Below are positions 49,678 to 57,717 of a stretch of 64,000 nt of DNA, in pieces; the first letter of the stretch is position 1; each line of letters opens with the position of its first letter. The position numbers and the translations under genes were made by a program. This stretch comes from JAFCCL01 sp041645325. GTDB lineage: Archaea; Iainarchaeota; Iainarchaeia; Iainarchaeales; GCA-2688035. The DNA lies in assembly GCA_041645325.1 (NCBI GenBank), contig JBAZQI010000001.1:34791-98790 (forward strand). Direction: 5' to 3'. The notes under the pieces were generated by a model. It was not told where the DNA came from. It worked only from the letters and a program-made list of their open reading frames with translations, and did no database searches.

Positions 49678-50385
49678 GTGTTCAAATTGCTTTCGTTCAA
49701 AGGCCTCCAAAAAACAACGCTGATAGATTTTCCCGGCAAGGTTGCCTGCACTTTTTTTCTTGCAGGATGCAACTTCAGGTGCCCTTTTTGCTACAATGCA
49801 AACCTTGTTTTTGACAGGGGCACAGGCTTTGAAATGGGCGAAACCCAGGCCCTTGAGTTTCTTTCCGGGCGAAAGGGTTTTCTTGACGGCATCTGCATTA
49901 CCGGCGGCGAGCCCTTGCTGCATCCTCTTGAGGAATTCCTCAAAAAGGTGAAGGCGCTTGGCCTTCTTGCAAAGCTCGATACAAATGGCTCAATGCCCGA
50001 GGCGCTTAAAAGCCTTCTTGGCAAAGGCCTTCTTGATTTTGTTTCAATGGATGTTAAGTCAGGCCCGGGAGGCTATGAAAAGGCAGCCGGCACAAAGGTT
50101 GATTTGGAGAAGATCGGGCAAAGCATTTCCCTGATAAGGAATTCAGGCATTGATTACGAGTTCAGGTGCACTGTTGTGCCATTGCTGCACAGGGAAAAAG
50201 ACCTTTTGGAGATGGGTGAATGGCTTAAGGGAAGCAAAAGGCTTTTTTTGCAGCAGTTCAATTCTTCCGTGCCATTGCTTGATGTTTCCCTGCAGGGAAC
50301 AAGGCCTTTTTCCGCCGAGGAAATGCGGCATTTTGCCGTTTTGCTGAAGCCTTTTTTTGGCGAGGTTGGGTTGAGGGGGATTTAA
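49678..50385 (+). CDS. nrdG: Anaerobic RNR-activating radical SAM enzyme
   Basis: 235 residues from GTG 49678; a TATA-like TAAAATATATA (49647-49657) lies about 25 nt upstream, fitting a leaderless start (TTG 49687 is an alternative). Radical SAM cluster motif LAGCNFRCPFCYNANL, GGEP-type ITGGEPLLHPLEEF, KLDTNGSMPEAL and DFVSMDVKSGPGGYEKAAG. Generates the glycyl radical on NrdD; longer than bacterial NrdG, as is usual for archaeal forms (the pflA/NrdG2 group). Confidence 0.92.
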   Translation: MFKLLSFKGLQKTTLIDFPGKVACTFFLAGCNFRCPFCYNANLVFDRGTGFEMGETQALEFLSGRKGFLDGICITGGEPLLHPLEEFLKKVKALGLLAKLDTNGSMPEALKSLLGKGLLDFVSMDVKSGPGGYEKAAGTKVDLEKIGQSISLIRNSGIDYEFRCTVVPLLHREKDLLEMGEWLKGSKRLFLQQFNSSVPLLDVSLQGTRPFSAEEMRHFAVLLKPFFGEVGLRGI

Positions 50386-50411
50386 AAGGTTTTTTGCCCT
50401 TTTTTTGTGAT

Positions 50412-50630
50412 ATGTCTGGAAAAATTTCCAAGGAAATGACGCTCGGTGAGGTTGTGGGAACCTTTCCTGATTCCGTGCCGGTAATGCTCAGCTACGGCCT
50501 GCATTGTATTGGCTGCCATGTGGCTGCCTTTGAAACAATAGAGCAGGGCGCAAGGGCGCACGGAATGTCCGACAAGGGCATTGAAAAAATGCTGGCGGAA
50601 ATGAACAAGGCAATCAATGGAAAAAAGTAA
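50412..50630 (+). CDS. DUF1858 redox-disulfide domain protein
   Basis: 72 residues from ATG 50412. Pattern KEMTLGEVVGTFPDSVPVMLSYGLHCIGCHVAAFETIEQGARAHGM matches the DUF1858/hybrid-cluster-associated domain with its CxxC (CIGC) pair. Thought to be a small redox or Fe-S-linked protein. Sits between nrdG and a ferredoxin gene on the same strand. Confidence 0.85.
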   Translation: MSGKISKEMTLGEVVGTFPDSVPVMLSYGLHCIGCHVAAFETIEQGARAHGMSDKGIEKMLAEMNKAINGKK

Positions 50631-50645
50631 GGCGAGGTGTTTTTT

Positions 50646-50831
50646 TTGGCTGAAAGACCGTATGTCGACAAGAAAAAGTGCACTGGCTGCGGCACCTGCA
50701 AACAGGTCTGCCCTGTGAACGTTTTTGACATAGTGGGCGGAAAAAGCGTTGCCAAAAGGCCGCAGGACTGCATCCAGTGCAGGGCCTGTGAGGCAAGCTG
50801 CCCGGAAAAGGCGATTGTTGTAAAAGAGTGA
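50646..50831 (+). CDS. 2[4Fe-4S] ferredoxin
   Basis: 61 residues from TTG 50646 (GAGGTG eight bases upstream). Two cluster motifs: CTGCGTCKQVCP and CIQCRACEASCP. Likely supplies electrons to the FTR-like protein and NrdG encoded nearby. Confidence 0.92.
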   Translation: MAERPYVDKKKCTGCGTCKQVCPVNVFDIVGGKSVAKRPQDCIQCRACEASCPEKAIVVKE

Positions 50832-50958
50832 ACCCGCTCTTTTTCAAATTGCGGATTCCACTTGTTTTAATAGGTGGTTTAATGGAATTCGCGTCCGTCA
50901 AAAACCGCCTATATAATGCCGCCGGCTAAAACCGGTGGTTTTTGGCAACAGGATTTTC

Positions 50959-52233
50959 ATGGCTAAGATATATTTTACAGCCCTTGGCGGGTGCAATGAA
51001 GTTGGAAGAAGCAGTTTCCTGCTTGATTTCGGCGAAAAGATTGTCCTTGACAGGGGCGTAAAGTTTGGCCCCTCAGGTTCCGAATACCCTTTGCCTGTGG
51101 AAACAAACCTTGACGCCGTGGTAATAAGCCATGCGCATCTTGACCACAGCGGCGCATTGCCAGACTTGTTTGTGAACTCAAATGTTTTAAGCTACATGAC
51201 CGAGCCGACCCTTGAGCTCAGCAAAATCCTCTGGTTTGACACGCTTAAGATTGCGGGCCTTGAAAGCGAAAGCATTTCTTTTTCAAAAGACGAGATTGAA
51301 GAGATCTCAAGGTACACCTTTCCCGTTGAATACAGGCGCGTGCTGCACATAACCAAAAGCTGTTCAATGCAGTTTTTCGATGCAGGCCATATTCTTGGAA
51401 GCGCAATGCCAAAGCTTTCCATCGGGGAAAAGTCCTTCCTTTATACCGGTGATTTCAAGGTTGAGGACACAAGGCTGTTCAAGGGTGCGGACCTTGACGT
51501 TGGAAAGGTTGATTACCTTGCCATTGAGTCGACTTACGGCGACCGAAACCATCCCCCGAGAAAAGAATGCGAGAAAATTTTTGTGGAGGAGGTTCGGGCA
51601 ACGCTTGATAGCGGCGGAACTGTGCTTGTGCCTGCCTTTGCGGTTGGGCGAAGCCAGGAGATAATCGACGTTTTGCACGAATACAAAATAAACGCGCCGG
51701 TTTACCTTGACGGCATGGGCCAAAGGGTTGCAAGTGCAACGCTGCGCTTTCCAAACTACCTGAAGGACCCCAGGTTCCTCAAAAAGGCTCTTGATGAAAC
51801 AATATGGGTGAAAAACAATGCGGACAGGAAAAGGGCGCTGAACAATCCCGGCGTCATAGTCACAACCGCGGGAATGCTGCAGGGCGGCCCGGCAATGAAC
51901 TACCTCAAGCACATTTATAAAGACGAAAAAAGCAATGTTTTCCTCACAGGCTACCAGGTTGAGGGCACGCCGGGCAGAATCCTGATGGAAACAGGGAGAA
52001 TCAACATTGACGGCCGCAACTATGACGTGAAGGGCAAGGTGGAAAAGTTTGACTTTTCCGCGCATGCTTCACAGCAGGAAATGATGAAGGCAATCTCAAA
52101 ATGGGGCCCTGAGAAGGTGCTTTTGGTCCACGGCGACCCCGAAGTAATCAAGGTGTTCAAGAAGAAGATTGAGGAAGAAACAGGAATAGAGACGCTTGTG
52201 CCTGAAGCCGGCAAAAAAATTGAATTAAGCTAA
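50959..52233 (+). CDS. Beta-CASP metallo-beta-lactamase RNase (aCPSF2-like)
   Basis: 424 residues from ATG 50959. MBL motif 1 VVISHAHLDHSGALPDL, later His FFDAGHILGSAMPKL, YTGDFKVEDTRLF, and beta-CASP motifs A-C (LAIESTYGDRNHPPRKE, VLVPAFAVGRSQEIIDVL, VTTAGMLQGGPAMNYL, FSAHASQQEMM, LLVHGDPE). No N-terminal KH domains, so it is of the aCPSF2/RNase-type rather than full FttA. Acts in RNA 3' processing or decay. Confidence 0.93.
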   Translation: MAKIYFTALGGCNEVGRSSFLLDFGEKIVLDRGVKFGPSGSEYPLPVETNLDAVVISHAHLDHSGALPDLFVNSNVLSYMTEPTLELSKILWFDTLKIAGLESESISFSKDEIEEISRYTFPVEYRRVLHITKSCSMQFFDAGHILGSAMPKLSIGEKSFLYTGDFKVEDTRLFKGADLDVGKVDYLAIESTYGDRNHPPRKECEKIFVEEVRATLDSGGTVLVPAFAVGRSQEIIDVLHEYKINAPVYLDGMGQRVASATLRFPNYLKDPRFLKKALDETIWVKNNADRKRALNNPGVIVTTAGMLQGGPAMNYLKHIYKDEKSNVFLTGYQVEGTPGRILMETGRINIDGRNYDVKGKVEKFDFSAHASQQEMMKAISKWGPEKVLLVHGDPEVIKVFKKKIEEETGIETLVPEAGKKIELS

Positions 52234-52280
52234 CGCAGAACGGAGACTAGAATAAAAAAATTTGATTAAGCTGATGCTAA

Positions 52281-53123
52281 ATGAGCTTCAAAAGAATCTT
52301 GGTGGACAGTTTTGCTTTGCTCAAAAAATGCCCGCACTTCTTCATTCCAAAAATAGTTATAGCGTTCCTTTTGTTGCCCTCTTTCATTTTGCTGCCCTAC
52401 TACGCGATTCAGCTGGACATTTCCCAGTTCAGCTTAAGTCCGACACCCGCGGAATCAGCCAAAATTCTCAGCCTTTTTATCCCAATGCTGTTTATTTCTT
52501 TGTACGGGCTGCTGATTAATTCAATTGATTTTTTTATCGTAAACCCAATGTACCCTGTAATGGTAAACGAGTTCTACAAAAAGGGGACAATTTCATTTAG
52601 AGCGGCTTTTATAAGCGTCTTGCGGCGTTTTGGATCTATTTTTTCATCGCTGTTGGCAATATTGGGGCTGATTCTTGTTTTTATCAGTCCGATTGCAATT
52701 CTAATTACAATGGCTCTCTTTTCGCGAGATAGCATTTTGCTTTGGATATCCATCTTTGCTGCATTGGCCCTAATGTTCTTTTGGTTTGTATTCTTCTACT
52801 TCCTGATTTATCCCATCAGCACTCTGGAGAAACTAAATTTTTCAAAGATCCTAAAGCAAACTGTTTTGGTTTCATCCAAACACAAAGGAAACATTTCAAA
52901 AGCCTTCATCATTTTCTTTCTGATAACCATCCTGAGCTATTTGCTGGGTTTTGTGGTAGTATACTTAGGTGCTCCTGAGCAGATTATTTCCCTGCTTATC
53001 GCTTTTGCGGCTTTTGTTTTTGTCAGGGCTCTAGTAGCAATATTGGCAACATACCAGTACGTGCTCAATGCTGTGTTCTACCTGGGCTTTGAAAAAGGCG
53101 TCTTTTTCAGTGATAAAAAATGA
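52281..53123 (+). CDS. Hypothetical membrane protein
   Basis: 280 residues, six to seven membrane segments (FFIPKIVIAFLLLPSFILLPYYAI, FIPMLFISLYGLLINSIDFF, LLAILGLILVFISPIAILITMALF, and others). Looks like an archaeal DUF-type protein with a duplicated bundle; function unknown. It overlaps the Nmd3 gene start by four bases. Confidence 0.75.
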   Translation: MSFKRILVDSFALLKKCPHFFIPKIVIAFLLLPSFILLPYYAIQLDISQFSLSPTPAESAKILSLFIPMLFISLYGLLINSIDFFIVNPMYPVMVNEFYKKGTISFRAAFISVLRRFGSIFSSLLAILGLILVFISPIAILITMALFSRDSILLWISIFAALALMFFWFVFFYFLIYPISTLEKLNFSKILKQTVLVSSKHKGNISKAFIIFFLITILSYLLGFVVVYLGAPEQIISLLIAFAAFVFVRALVAILATYQYVLNAVFYLGFEKGVFFSDKK

Positions 53124-53824
53124 AGAGCCAAAATTTCTGCCCGCTTTGCGGCAGCGAAAAGGCCAGGTTTATAAAGGGCCTGTGCGAAGATTGCTTCCTG
53201 AAAAAAAACCCTGTTGTTGAATTGCCTGCCGTAATTCAGGTGGAGCAATGCAGGGGCTGCGGAAAGACGAGGATTGCGGGAAAAATGTCGGCGTTTGACC
53301 CTGAAAAGCTTTCGGCGCTTGTCAAAAAAAAGGCCAAAGTGCGGAACCTTGAAAAATCCGTTGTAAGCGTTTCAGTTGAGGAAAACGACGAAGGAAGCAT
53401 TCTTGCAAGGGTGCTTGTGAAAGGCATAATTGACAATGTTGCCCTTTCCTTTGAAAAAACGGTTCCCGTTGAAATGAAGTCCATGCAATGCGATGCCTGC
53501 ATGCGCCTTTCAAGCCAGTATCACGCCGCCATGATTCAGCTGAGGGCAAAGGACGGCAATAGCAAGAGGCTAAAAGAGCTTCTGCCAAAGGTCATAGCCG
53601 CAGTTGAATCCTCGCATTCAAAGGACTCGCTGGCAGTGGTAATCGAAGTCCTGAAAAAAAGGGAAGGCTTTGACCTCAAAGTGGGGAGCAAGAAAGCCGC
53701 GCAGAACGCGGTTGGCATGCTGAAAACAGAATTCGGCGCGAAAACCAAGTTTTCAACGGTGCTGATTGGCATGAATGCGTCGGGAAAGGAAAAGAACAGG
53801 TTCGTTTTCCTTGTGAGGGTTTAA
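53120..53824 (+). CDS. nmd3: Nmd3-family ribosome biogenesis protein
   Basis: 234 residues. N-terminal zinc sites FCPLCGSEKARF, LCEDCFLKK, EQCRGCGKTRIAG, a later CDACM, and an eIF5A-like fold tail (KFSTVLIGMNASGKEKNRFVFLVRV). Archaeal Nmd3 likely binds the large ribosomal subunit. The four-base overlap with the membrane protein gene suggests coupled translation. Confidence 0.9.
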   Translation: MKSQNFCPLCGSEKARFIKGLCEDCFLKKNPVVELPAVIQVEQCRGCGKTRIAGKMSAFDPEKLSALVKKKAKVRNLEKSVVSVSVEENDEGSILARVLVKGIIDNVALSFEKTVPVEMKSMQCDACMRLSSQYHAAMIQLRAKDGNSKRLKELLPKVIAAVESSHSKDSLAVVIEVLKKREGFDLKVGSKKAAQNAVGMLKTEFGAKTKFSTVLIGMNASGKEKNRFVFLVRV

Positions 53825-53845
53825 GCTTCTTCAAAAAAAAGTTGC

Positions 53846-54556
53846 CTAGCTTTCAAACTTTTTAAGTTCGGCTTTGATTTCCTCAATGTCTTTTTGTGTC
53901 ACGACAAGCGGAATCTTTTCAGATTCGGCGATTTTTTTTGCCACGGGGTCCACATTCTCCGGGTCGACATTTCCGTGCAGCACGACAATCGAGGGCTTCA
54001 TATCTGTTGAAAAGCGGCCAATCTTCACAGCAATCATCGGGCTTCTTCCATTGCCTACAAACCTGAAAATCAGGGCTCTTTCAGGCGTCTTGCCGTAAAT
54101 ACGCATGTATTCGTGGACAGGAACATCAAGAATGACTTTCATGCTGTCTATGAGGCTGTAGCCGTAAATCTGGGTTTCCTTGAGCCTTAAGGGGTTTGCA
54201 ACGCATGTTCCGCCAATATTTTTCACAAAATCAGGCCCTGTTACCGCTGAAAAAAACTCGTGTGTTTCAAACGCCTCGCTTTCCGGCTTGAAGTCTTTTT
54301 CAAGCTGTTTGACAACCTTGCCGCCCCTGCTTGCGTCAATGCCAATCAGGGTTTCCACAAGCCTTGCAACAACCACAATGCCAGGGCTTTTTCGCCTGCC
54401 GCCCTCATAATCGGAAATAGTGCTGCTTGTAATCTTGAGCTTGTCGGCAAGTTCTGTCTGTGTGATTCCGAAGATTTCGCGCCATTTCTTCATGCTGCCG
54501 CCAGGTTCCTTGCTAAGGCAGATTTCCCCGGCAATAGCAGTGCTAAGCTTTTCCAA
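53846..54556 (-). CDS. HTH (Xre-type) transcriptional regulator, COG1709-like
   Basis: 236 residues; TTG start with GAGGGG upstream. Residues about 18-80 form a Cro/Xre HTH (WREIFGITQTELADKLKITSSTISDYEGGRRKSPGIVVVARL). The C-terminal domain (FFSAVTGPDFVKNIGGTCVANPL, ALIFRFVGNGRSPMIAVKIGRFSTDMKPSIVVLHG) is the conserved one of an archaea-specific regulator family whose ligand is unknown. Confidence 0.85.
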   Translation of the reverse strand: MEKLSTAIAGEICLSKEPGGSMKKWREIFGITQTELADKLKITSSTISDYEGGRRKSPGIVVVARLVETLIGIDASRGGKVVKQLEKDFKPESEAFETHEFFSAVTGPDFVKNIGGTCVANPLRLKETQIYGYSLIDSMKVILDVPVHEYMRIYGKTPERALIFRFVGNGRSPMIAVKIGRFSTDMKPSIVVLHGNVDPENVDPVAKKIAESEKIPLVVTQKDIEEIKAELKKFES

Positions 54557-54719
54557 AATAAACCCCTCTGAGAAAAATAGGGCAAAACCACTTTAAAAGG
54601 GTTTCGTCAATTGCCATGGGAATTTAATGTTTTTAAGATATCTGTCGAATGCGTGGCTTGCCTATTTTTTCGGCTTGCCTGCATTTGCCGCGCAAAGCGC
54701 GGCAAACCCGATGGCGCAG

Positions 54720-54739
54720 CGGGCCCGGTGGGAATCGAA
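54720..54739 (-). repeat. Duplicated 3' end of tRNA-Arg (20 bp)
   Basis: Exact copy of 54819-54838, covering the tRNA's 3' end from T loop to acceptor. It is separated from the intact tRNA by family A copy A7. A GC-rich hairpin (TTTGCCGCGC ... GCGCGGCAAA, 54684-54706) lies just outside. Confidence 0.9.
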
Positions 54740-54818
54740 AAGCCTTTTTTCCTGTTGGAAAAAAGCCTTGGGAAAAATACGATTCCCAAATGCCATCTCG
54801 TTTTGCTCGATGGCATTA
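54740..54818. repeat. Family A element, copy A7, between tRNA-Arg and its duplicated end
   Basis: On the minus strand (tRNA sense): TAATGCCATC ... GATGGCATT hairpin, then TATTTTTCCCAAGGC, the hairpin TTTTTTCCAACAGGAAAAAA and GGCTT, which joins TTCGATTCCC of the duplicated tRNA end. Same architecture and junction as copy A4. Confidence 0.85.
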
Positions 54819-54891
54819 CGGGCCCGGTGGGAATCGAACCCACGACACCTTCCTTAGGAGAGAAGTGCCCTATCCACTAGGCTACGGGCCC
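54819..54891 (-). tRNA. tRNA-Arg (CCT)
   Basis: 73-nt cloverleaf: acceptor GGGCCCG/CGGGCCC, D arm GCCTAGTGGATAGGGC, anticodon arm CTTCT-CTCCTAA-GGAAG (CCT, reads AGG), T arm GTGGG-TTCGATT-CCCAC, discriminator G73, no CCA. Intact despite the insertion next to its 3' end. Confidence 0.95.
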
Positions 54892-55021
54892 ATTTTTGCC
54901 TGTGGCCCTTTTTTTCGCTAACCTTTTTTAAAAAGGTTATATGGGCTACAGGCTCTTGTTACTTATATAAAAATTTCACCCAAGAAATCCATTTAAACCA
55001 GTATTATCATACTTTTTGCCT

Positions 55022-55576
55022 ATGGTTGTGAAACGAAAAAAAGCCGGAAAAAGAAAAAGAGTGCAATTTGTGCCGCAGGAGCGCAGAAGGGTTTCTGACA
55101 GAGCGATTTCACTAAAAGAGTTCAGGCCGCAAAAAAACAATTTTGAACTTCTTTTTTGTTTTCCCAGGAAGCCGCTTGCTGACTGGCATGTTGAGAACAT
55201 CAGGGAATCCATTAAAGCCACAAACTCCGTTCTAAGCAAGGCAAACCTGACTGTTGCAGGTCTGCGGAAAGCTTTCCCAGAAGAATTAAAAACAATAACA
55301 AGTTGCTTTGAAGAAAGGCAAAGGCTTTTTATTGGACTTAACAGGGAATTTGGGTTGCATCGCTTGCCAAACCAGCTTAGTTTCGATATATTAAGGCAAT
55401 GGCCAAAAGCAAGGCAGGAAGCATATTTGAGCAGGCGGGATTTAATTCAAAAAAATTTTGATTGCAAAACATTGCGGCCATTGTATACCCTTTACAGGTT
55501 TCTTAAGGGAAAAGGGCTTTCAAACAAGGACTTGATGCTTACTTGGTGGAGCATTGCACCTAAATCAAGAAAGTGA
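55022..55576 (+). CDS. Hypothetical basic protein
   Basis: 184 residues from ATG 55022. N-terminus MVVKRKKAGKRKRVQFVPQE is polybasic. The remainder is helical (RKPLADWHVENIRESI, LRKAFPEELKTITSCFEERQRLFIGLNREFG, RDLIQKNFDCKTLRPLYTLYRFLKGKGLSNKDLMLTWW, given in parts). Not recognised; member of the basic-start orphan group. Its stop overlaps the convergent kinase-like gene. Confidence 0.6.
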   Translation: MVVKRKKAGKRKRVQFVPQERRRVSDRAISLKEFRPQKNNFELLFCFPRKPLADWHVENIRESIKATNSVLSKANLTVAGLRKAFPEELKTITSCFEERQRLFIGLNREFGLHRLPNQLSFDILRQWPKARQEAYLSRRDLIQKNFDCKTLRPLYTLYRFLKGKGLSNKDLMLTWWSIAPKSRK

Positions 55577-56123
55577 GTGCCAGCCCTGCTGCTATCGGAA
55601 TCGTGAAGTTGTCGTCAAATGGCAATAGTTCTGCGAGCATTCCTATAACTGCGGCGGCAAGTGCAATTGGCCATTGGAATATGAAAAGCAGGAAAAAGAA
55701 GGCAGCAGCAATTCCCCCAAGCGTTCCCTCAATTGTTCTTTTGCCCACAATCCTGTGCTTTCCAAATCTCAAGCCGGCAATTGTGCTTATAGAATCCCCA
55801 TAAACCACGGCGCAAAGCGCGCCCAAAACAATTTCCTGCCTTTGGAACAGGAGAATTGTGATTATTGCCGCGAGGAAAAACAGCAGTGCGCCCTTGCCGG
55901 GCAAGTGCTTTTCATAATCCCTTTCAACCCTTTGCACAATGTGCGTCAACACAGGGATTTTTGCGCCTTTTTTTATTGCATAAGAAAAAACAAGCCCTGC
56001 AAGGAATGCAATGCACAGGATGAAAAGCGAATCAAGGGTGCCGAGCATTGCCACAAGCGCAATGAAAAAAGAGCCGAACAGGAAATGGATGAACTGCCTT
56101 CTTATTTCCAACTTCACCAGCAA
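55560..56123 (-). CDS. Polyprenol/diacylglycerol kinase-like membrane protein
   Basis: 187 residues; TTG start. About six membrane segments and the CTP-kinase block VVYGDSISTIAGLRFGKHRIVGKRTIEGTLGGIAAAF, which marks the SEC59/dolichol kinase and phosphatidate cytidylyltransferase-like superfamily. Likely phosphorylates a polyprenol or related lipid alcohol (archaea use this in lipid salvage); substrate inferred only. Confidence 0.8.
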   Translation of the reverse strand: MLVKLEIRRQFIHFLFGSFFIALVAMLGTLDSLFILCIAFLAGLVFSYAIKKGAKIPVLTHIVQRVERDYEKHLPGKGALLFFLAAIITILLFQRQEIVLGALCAVVYGDSISTIAGLRFGKHRIVGKRTIEGTLGGIAAAFFFLLFIFQWPIALAAAVIGMLAELLPFDDNFTIPIAAGLALTFLI

Positions 56124-56156
56124 ATCCCTTTCGGTTTTTTACGCCTCGTGTATGCG

Positions 56157-56819
56157 TCACAGTTTTTCGCACAGCGCGAGAACGTGGTCTTTTTCAAATG
56201 GCTTCAGATTGACAACCTGCTTTACTTTGAAAGAATCGGCCAGTGCGCCCAGTTCTTTGCCGAAAACGCTTCCGACATCGCTTTGCTGGGAAATGCTTTT
56301 TGCCTTTATCACAAGCATTCCAAAGCTGCCCTTTTTGAGGAAGTATTCCGCGTTTTTTAGGAAAATGTTCGCCTGGTTTGGCTGTGCGACATCCTGGAAT
56401 AGCACGTCAATTTTTCTTTCTTCAAGGAATGCCTTGTAGGTCCAGGGCTTGTTTGCATCCTCCACTATTGGCATAACGTTGTTTCTTTGCTCGCACATTG
56501 TTATGAATTTTCTCATTACCCTTTCGCTTATGTCAACGCCAAAAACAAGGCCCTGCATTCCAACAATGTCGCTTACATGGCTGACTGTTGTGCCTTCCGC
56601 TGCGCCAAGGTACAAAACATTTGAGCCTGCCCTTATGGGCAACTCCTGAAGGCCCTTTTTTATTGCCGCGCCGAGCTTGGAGCGGAAAAAATCCCATTGC
56701 CTGTATTCAACATTGTTTTCCAATACAAGCTTTTCACCGTACACCTTGATGCCTGGAACGAGGTTTTTGGTGTAGATTTTGCCTTCTTTCCCAAAAACGC
56801 CCGGAAAAATTTCCTCCAA
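56157..56819 (-). CDS. flpA: Fibrillarin-like rRNA/tRNA 2'-O-methyltransferase
   Basis: 220 residues; TTG start. Signature SNVLYLGAAEGTTVSHVSDIVG (SAM loop), VFGVDISERVMRKFI, VLFQDVAQPNQANIFL and LVIKAKSISQ. Catalytic partner in C/D-box RNPs, with Nop5 encoded 12 nt upstream on the same strand. Confidence 0.96.
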   Translation of the reverse strand: MEEIFPGVFGKEGKIYTKNLVPGIKVYGEKLVLENNVEYRQWDFFRSKLGAAIKKGLQELPIRAGSNVLYLGAAEGTTVSHVSDIVGMQGLVFGVDISERVMRKFITMCEQRNNVMPIVEDANKPWTYKAFLEERKIDVLFQDVAQPNQANIFLKNAEYFLKKGSFGMLVIKAKSISQQSDVGSVFGKELGALADSFKVKQVVNLKPFEKDHVLALCEKL

Positions 56820-56831
56820 TTGCCAGCACCT

Positions 56832-57644
56832 TTATTCCAGTTCTTTTGCCCTTTTTTCAAGGCCTGCAAGCATTTCTTTTGCAACATCCCTTTTGCTGCC
56901 AAAATAGTCTGCCCTTGCCGCAAGGACAAGCTTTGATGCAAGCGTCCTCGCCATTTTTCCCTTGTTTTGCCCCTGCACCTTTTTAACCATGGGATGGCCG
57001 TAAATGAAACCGTATTTCGGGCCCTTGCTGTTCCTGTTCTTCAAATGCCTGAACAAGGCCTTTTCAGCGCCCAAAAGCTGCATTGTGGAACCAGGCTTTA
57101 TTGCAAGCTGTTTCAGGCCGCCAGCGCTCGCCAAAAGCCTTGCACCCAAAACCTCTCCGGCAAGCCTTGAAAAATTCGGCGCAAGCTTTTGCATTTCCTC
57201 TTCAATGAAAACCTGCAGTTCCTTCCTTTCATCCTTCAAAACCAGGGCATTTGACGCAAGCAATTGCATTTCCTTCAAAGCCCCTGCCGGAACAGCGCTT
57301 CCCATGCTGCTTTTGGCCTTTTCCTCAACTGCCTTTGCCCGCTCTTTTTCCTCGCCGCCCAATGCCTTTGAAATGTTTTTTTCACAAATTTCCTTCTTGT
57401 CCCCTATTTCCCTGACAATCCTCAAAAAAGCATCATTGTCCTTCACAAGGGAATTCATTTCCGGAAAATGCGCGCCATACCATTCAATGCAATCCTCTGC
57501 CAAAAGGTTGAACGCATTGTCCAAATCCCCCAAAACCGAAACAGCCCTTATTATGTGCACGTCCCTCTCGGAATAGCGTTCCTGAACCTGCTTCTTAGCC
57601 CTCTTGATAAGGGCCTTTCGCATCTGGGCAATATCATGTTCCAT
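56832..57644 (-). CDS. nop5: C/D RNP core protein Nop5, short form
   Basis: 270 residues from ATG 57644 (ATG 57665 also in frame); typical archaeal Nop5 is about 370-420. Coiled-coil domain (DIAQMRKALIKRAKKQVQERYSERDVHIIRAVSVLGDLD) and the C-terminal Nop domain (GAGRLL-like SRLAGEVLGARLLASAGGLKQLAIKPGSTMQLLGAEKALF, KYGFIYGHPMV) are present. The N-terminal domain that normally docks fibrillarin is absent; no upstream ORF encodes it. Confidence 0.92.
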   Translation of the reverse strand: MEHDIAQMRKALIKRAKKQVQERYSERDVHIIRAVSVLGDLDNAFNLLAEDCIEWYGAHFPEMNSLVKDNDAFLRIVREIGDKKEICEKNISKALGGEEKERAKAVEEKAKSSMGSAVPAGALKEMQLLASNALVLKDERKELQVFIEEEMQKLAPNFSRLAGEVLGARLLASAGGLKQLAIKPGSTMQLLGAEKALFRHLKNRNSKGPKYGFIYGHPMVKKVQGQNKGKMARTLASKLVLAARADYFGSKRDVAKEMLAGLEKRAKELE

Positions 57645-57717
57645 ACAATACCATAAAACAGGCATTTATGTTTTTAAAACCGTTTCAAACCCAAAAATGG
57701 CAAATTCAGGGAGCACA

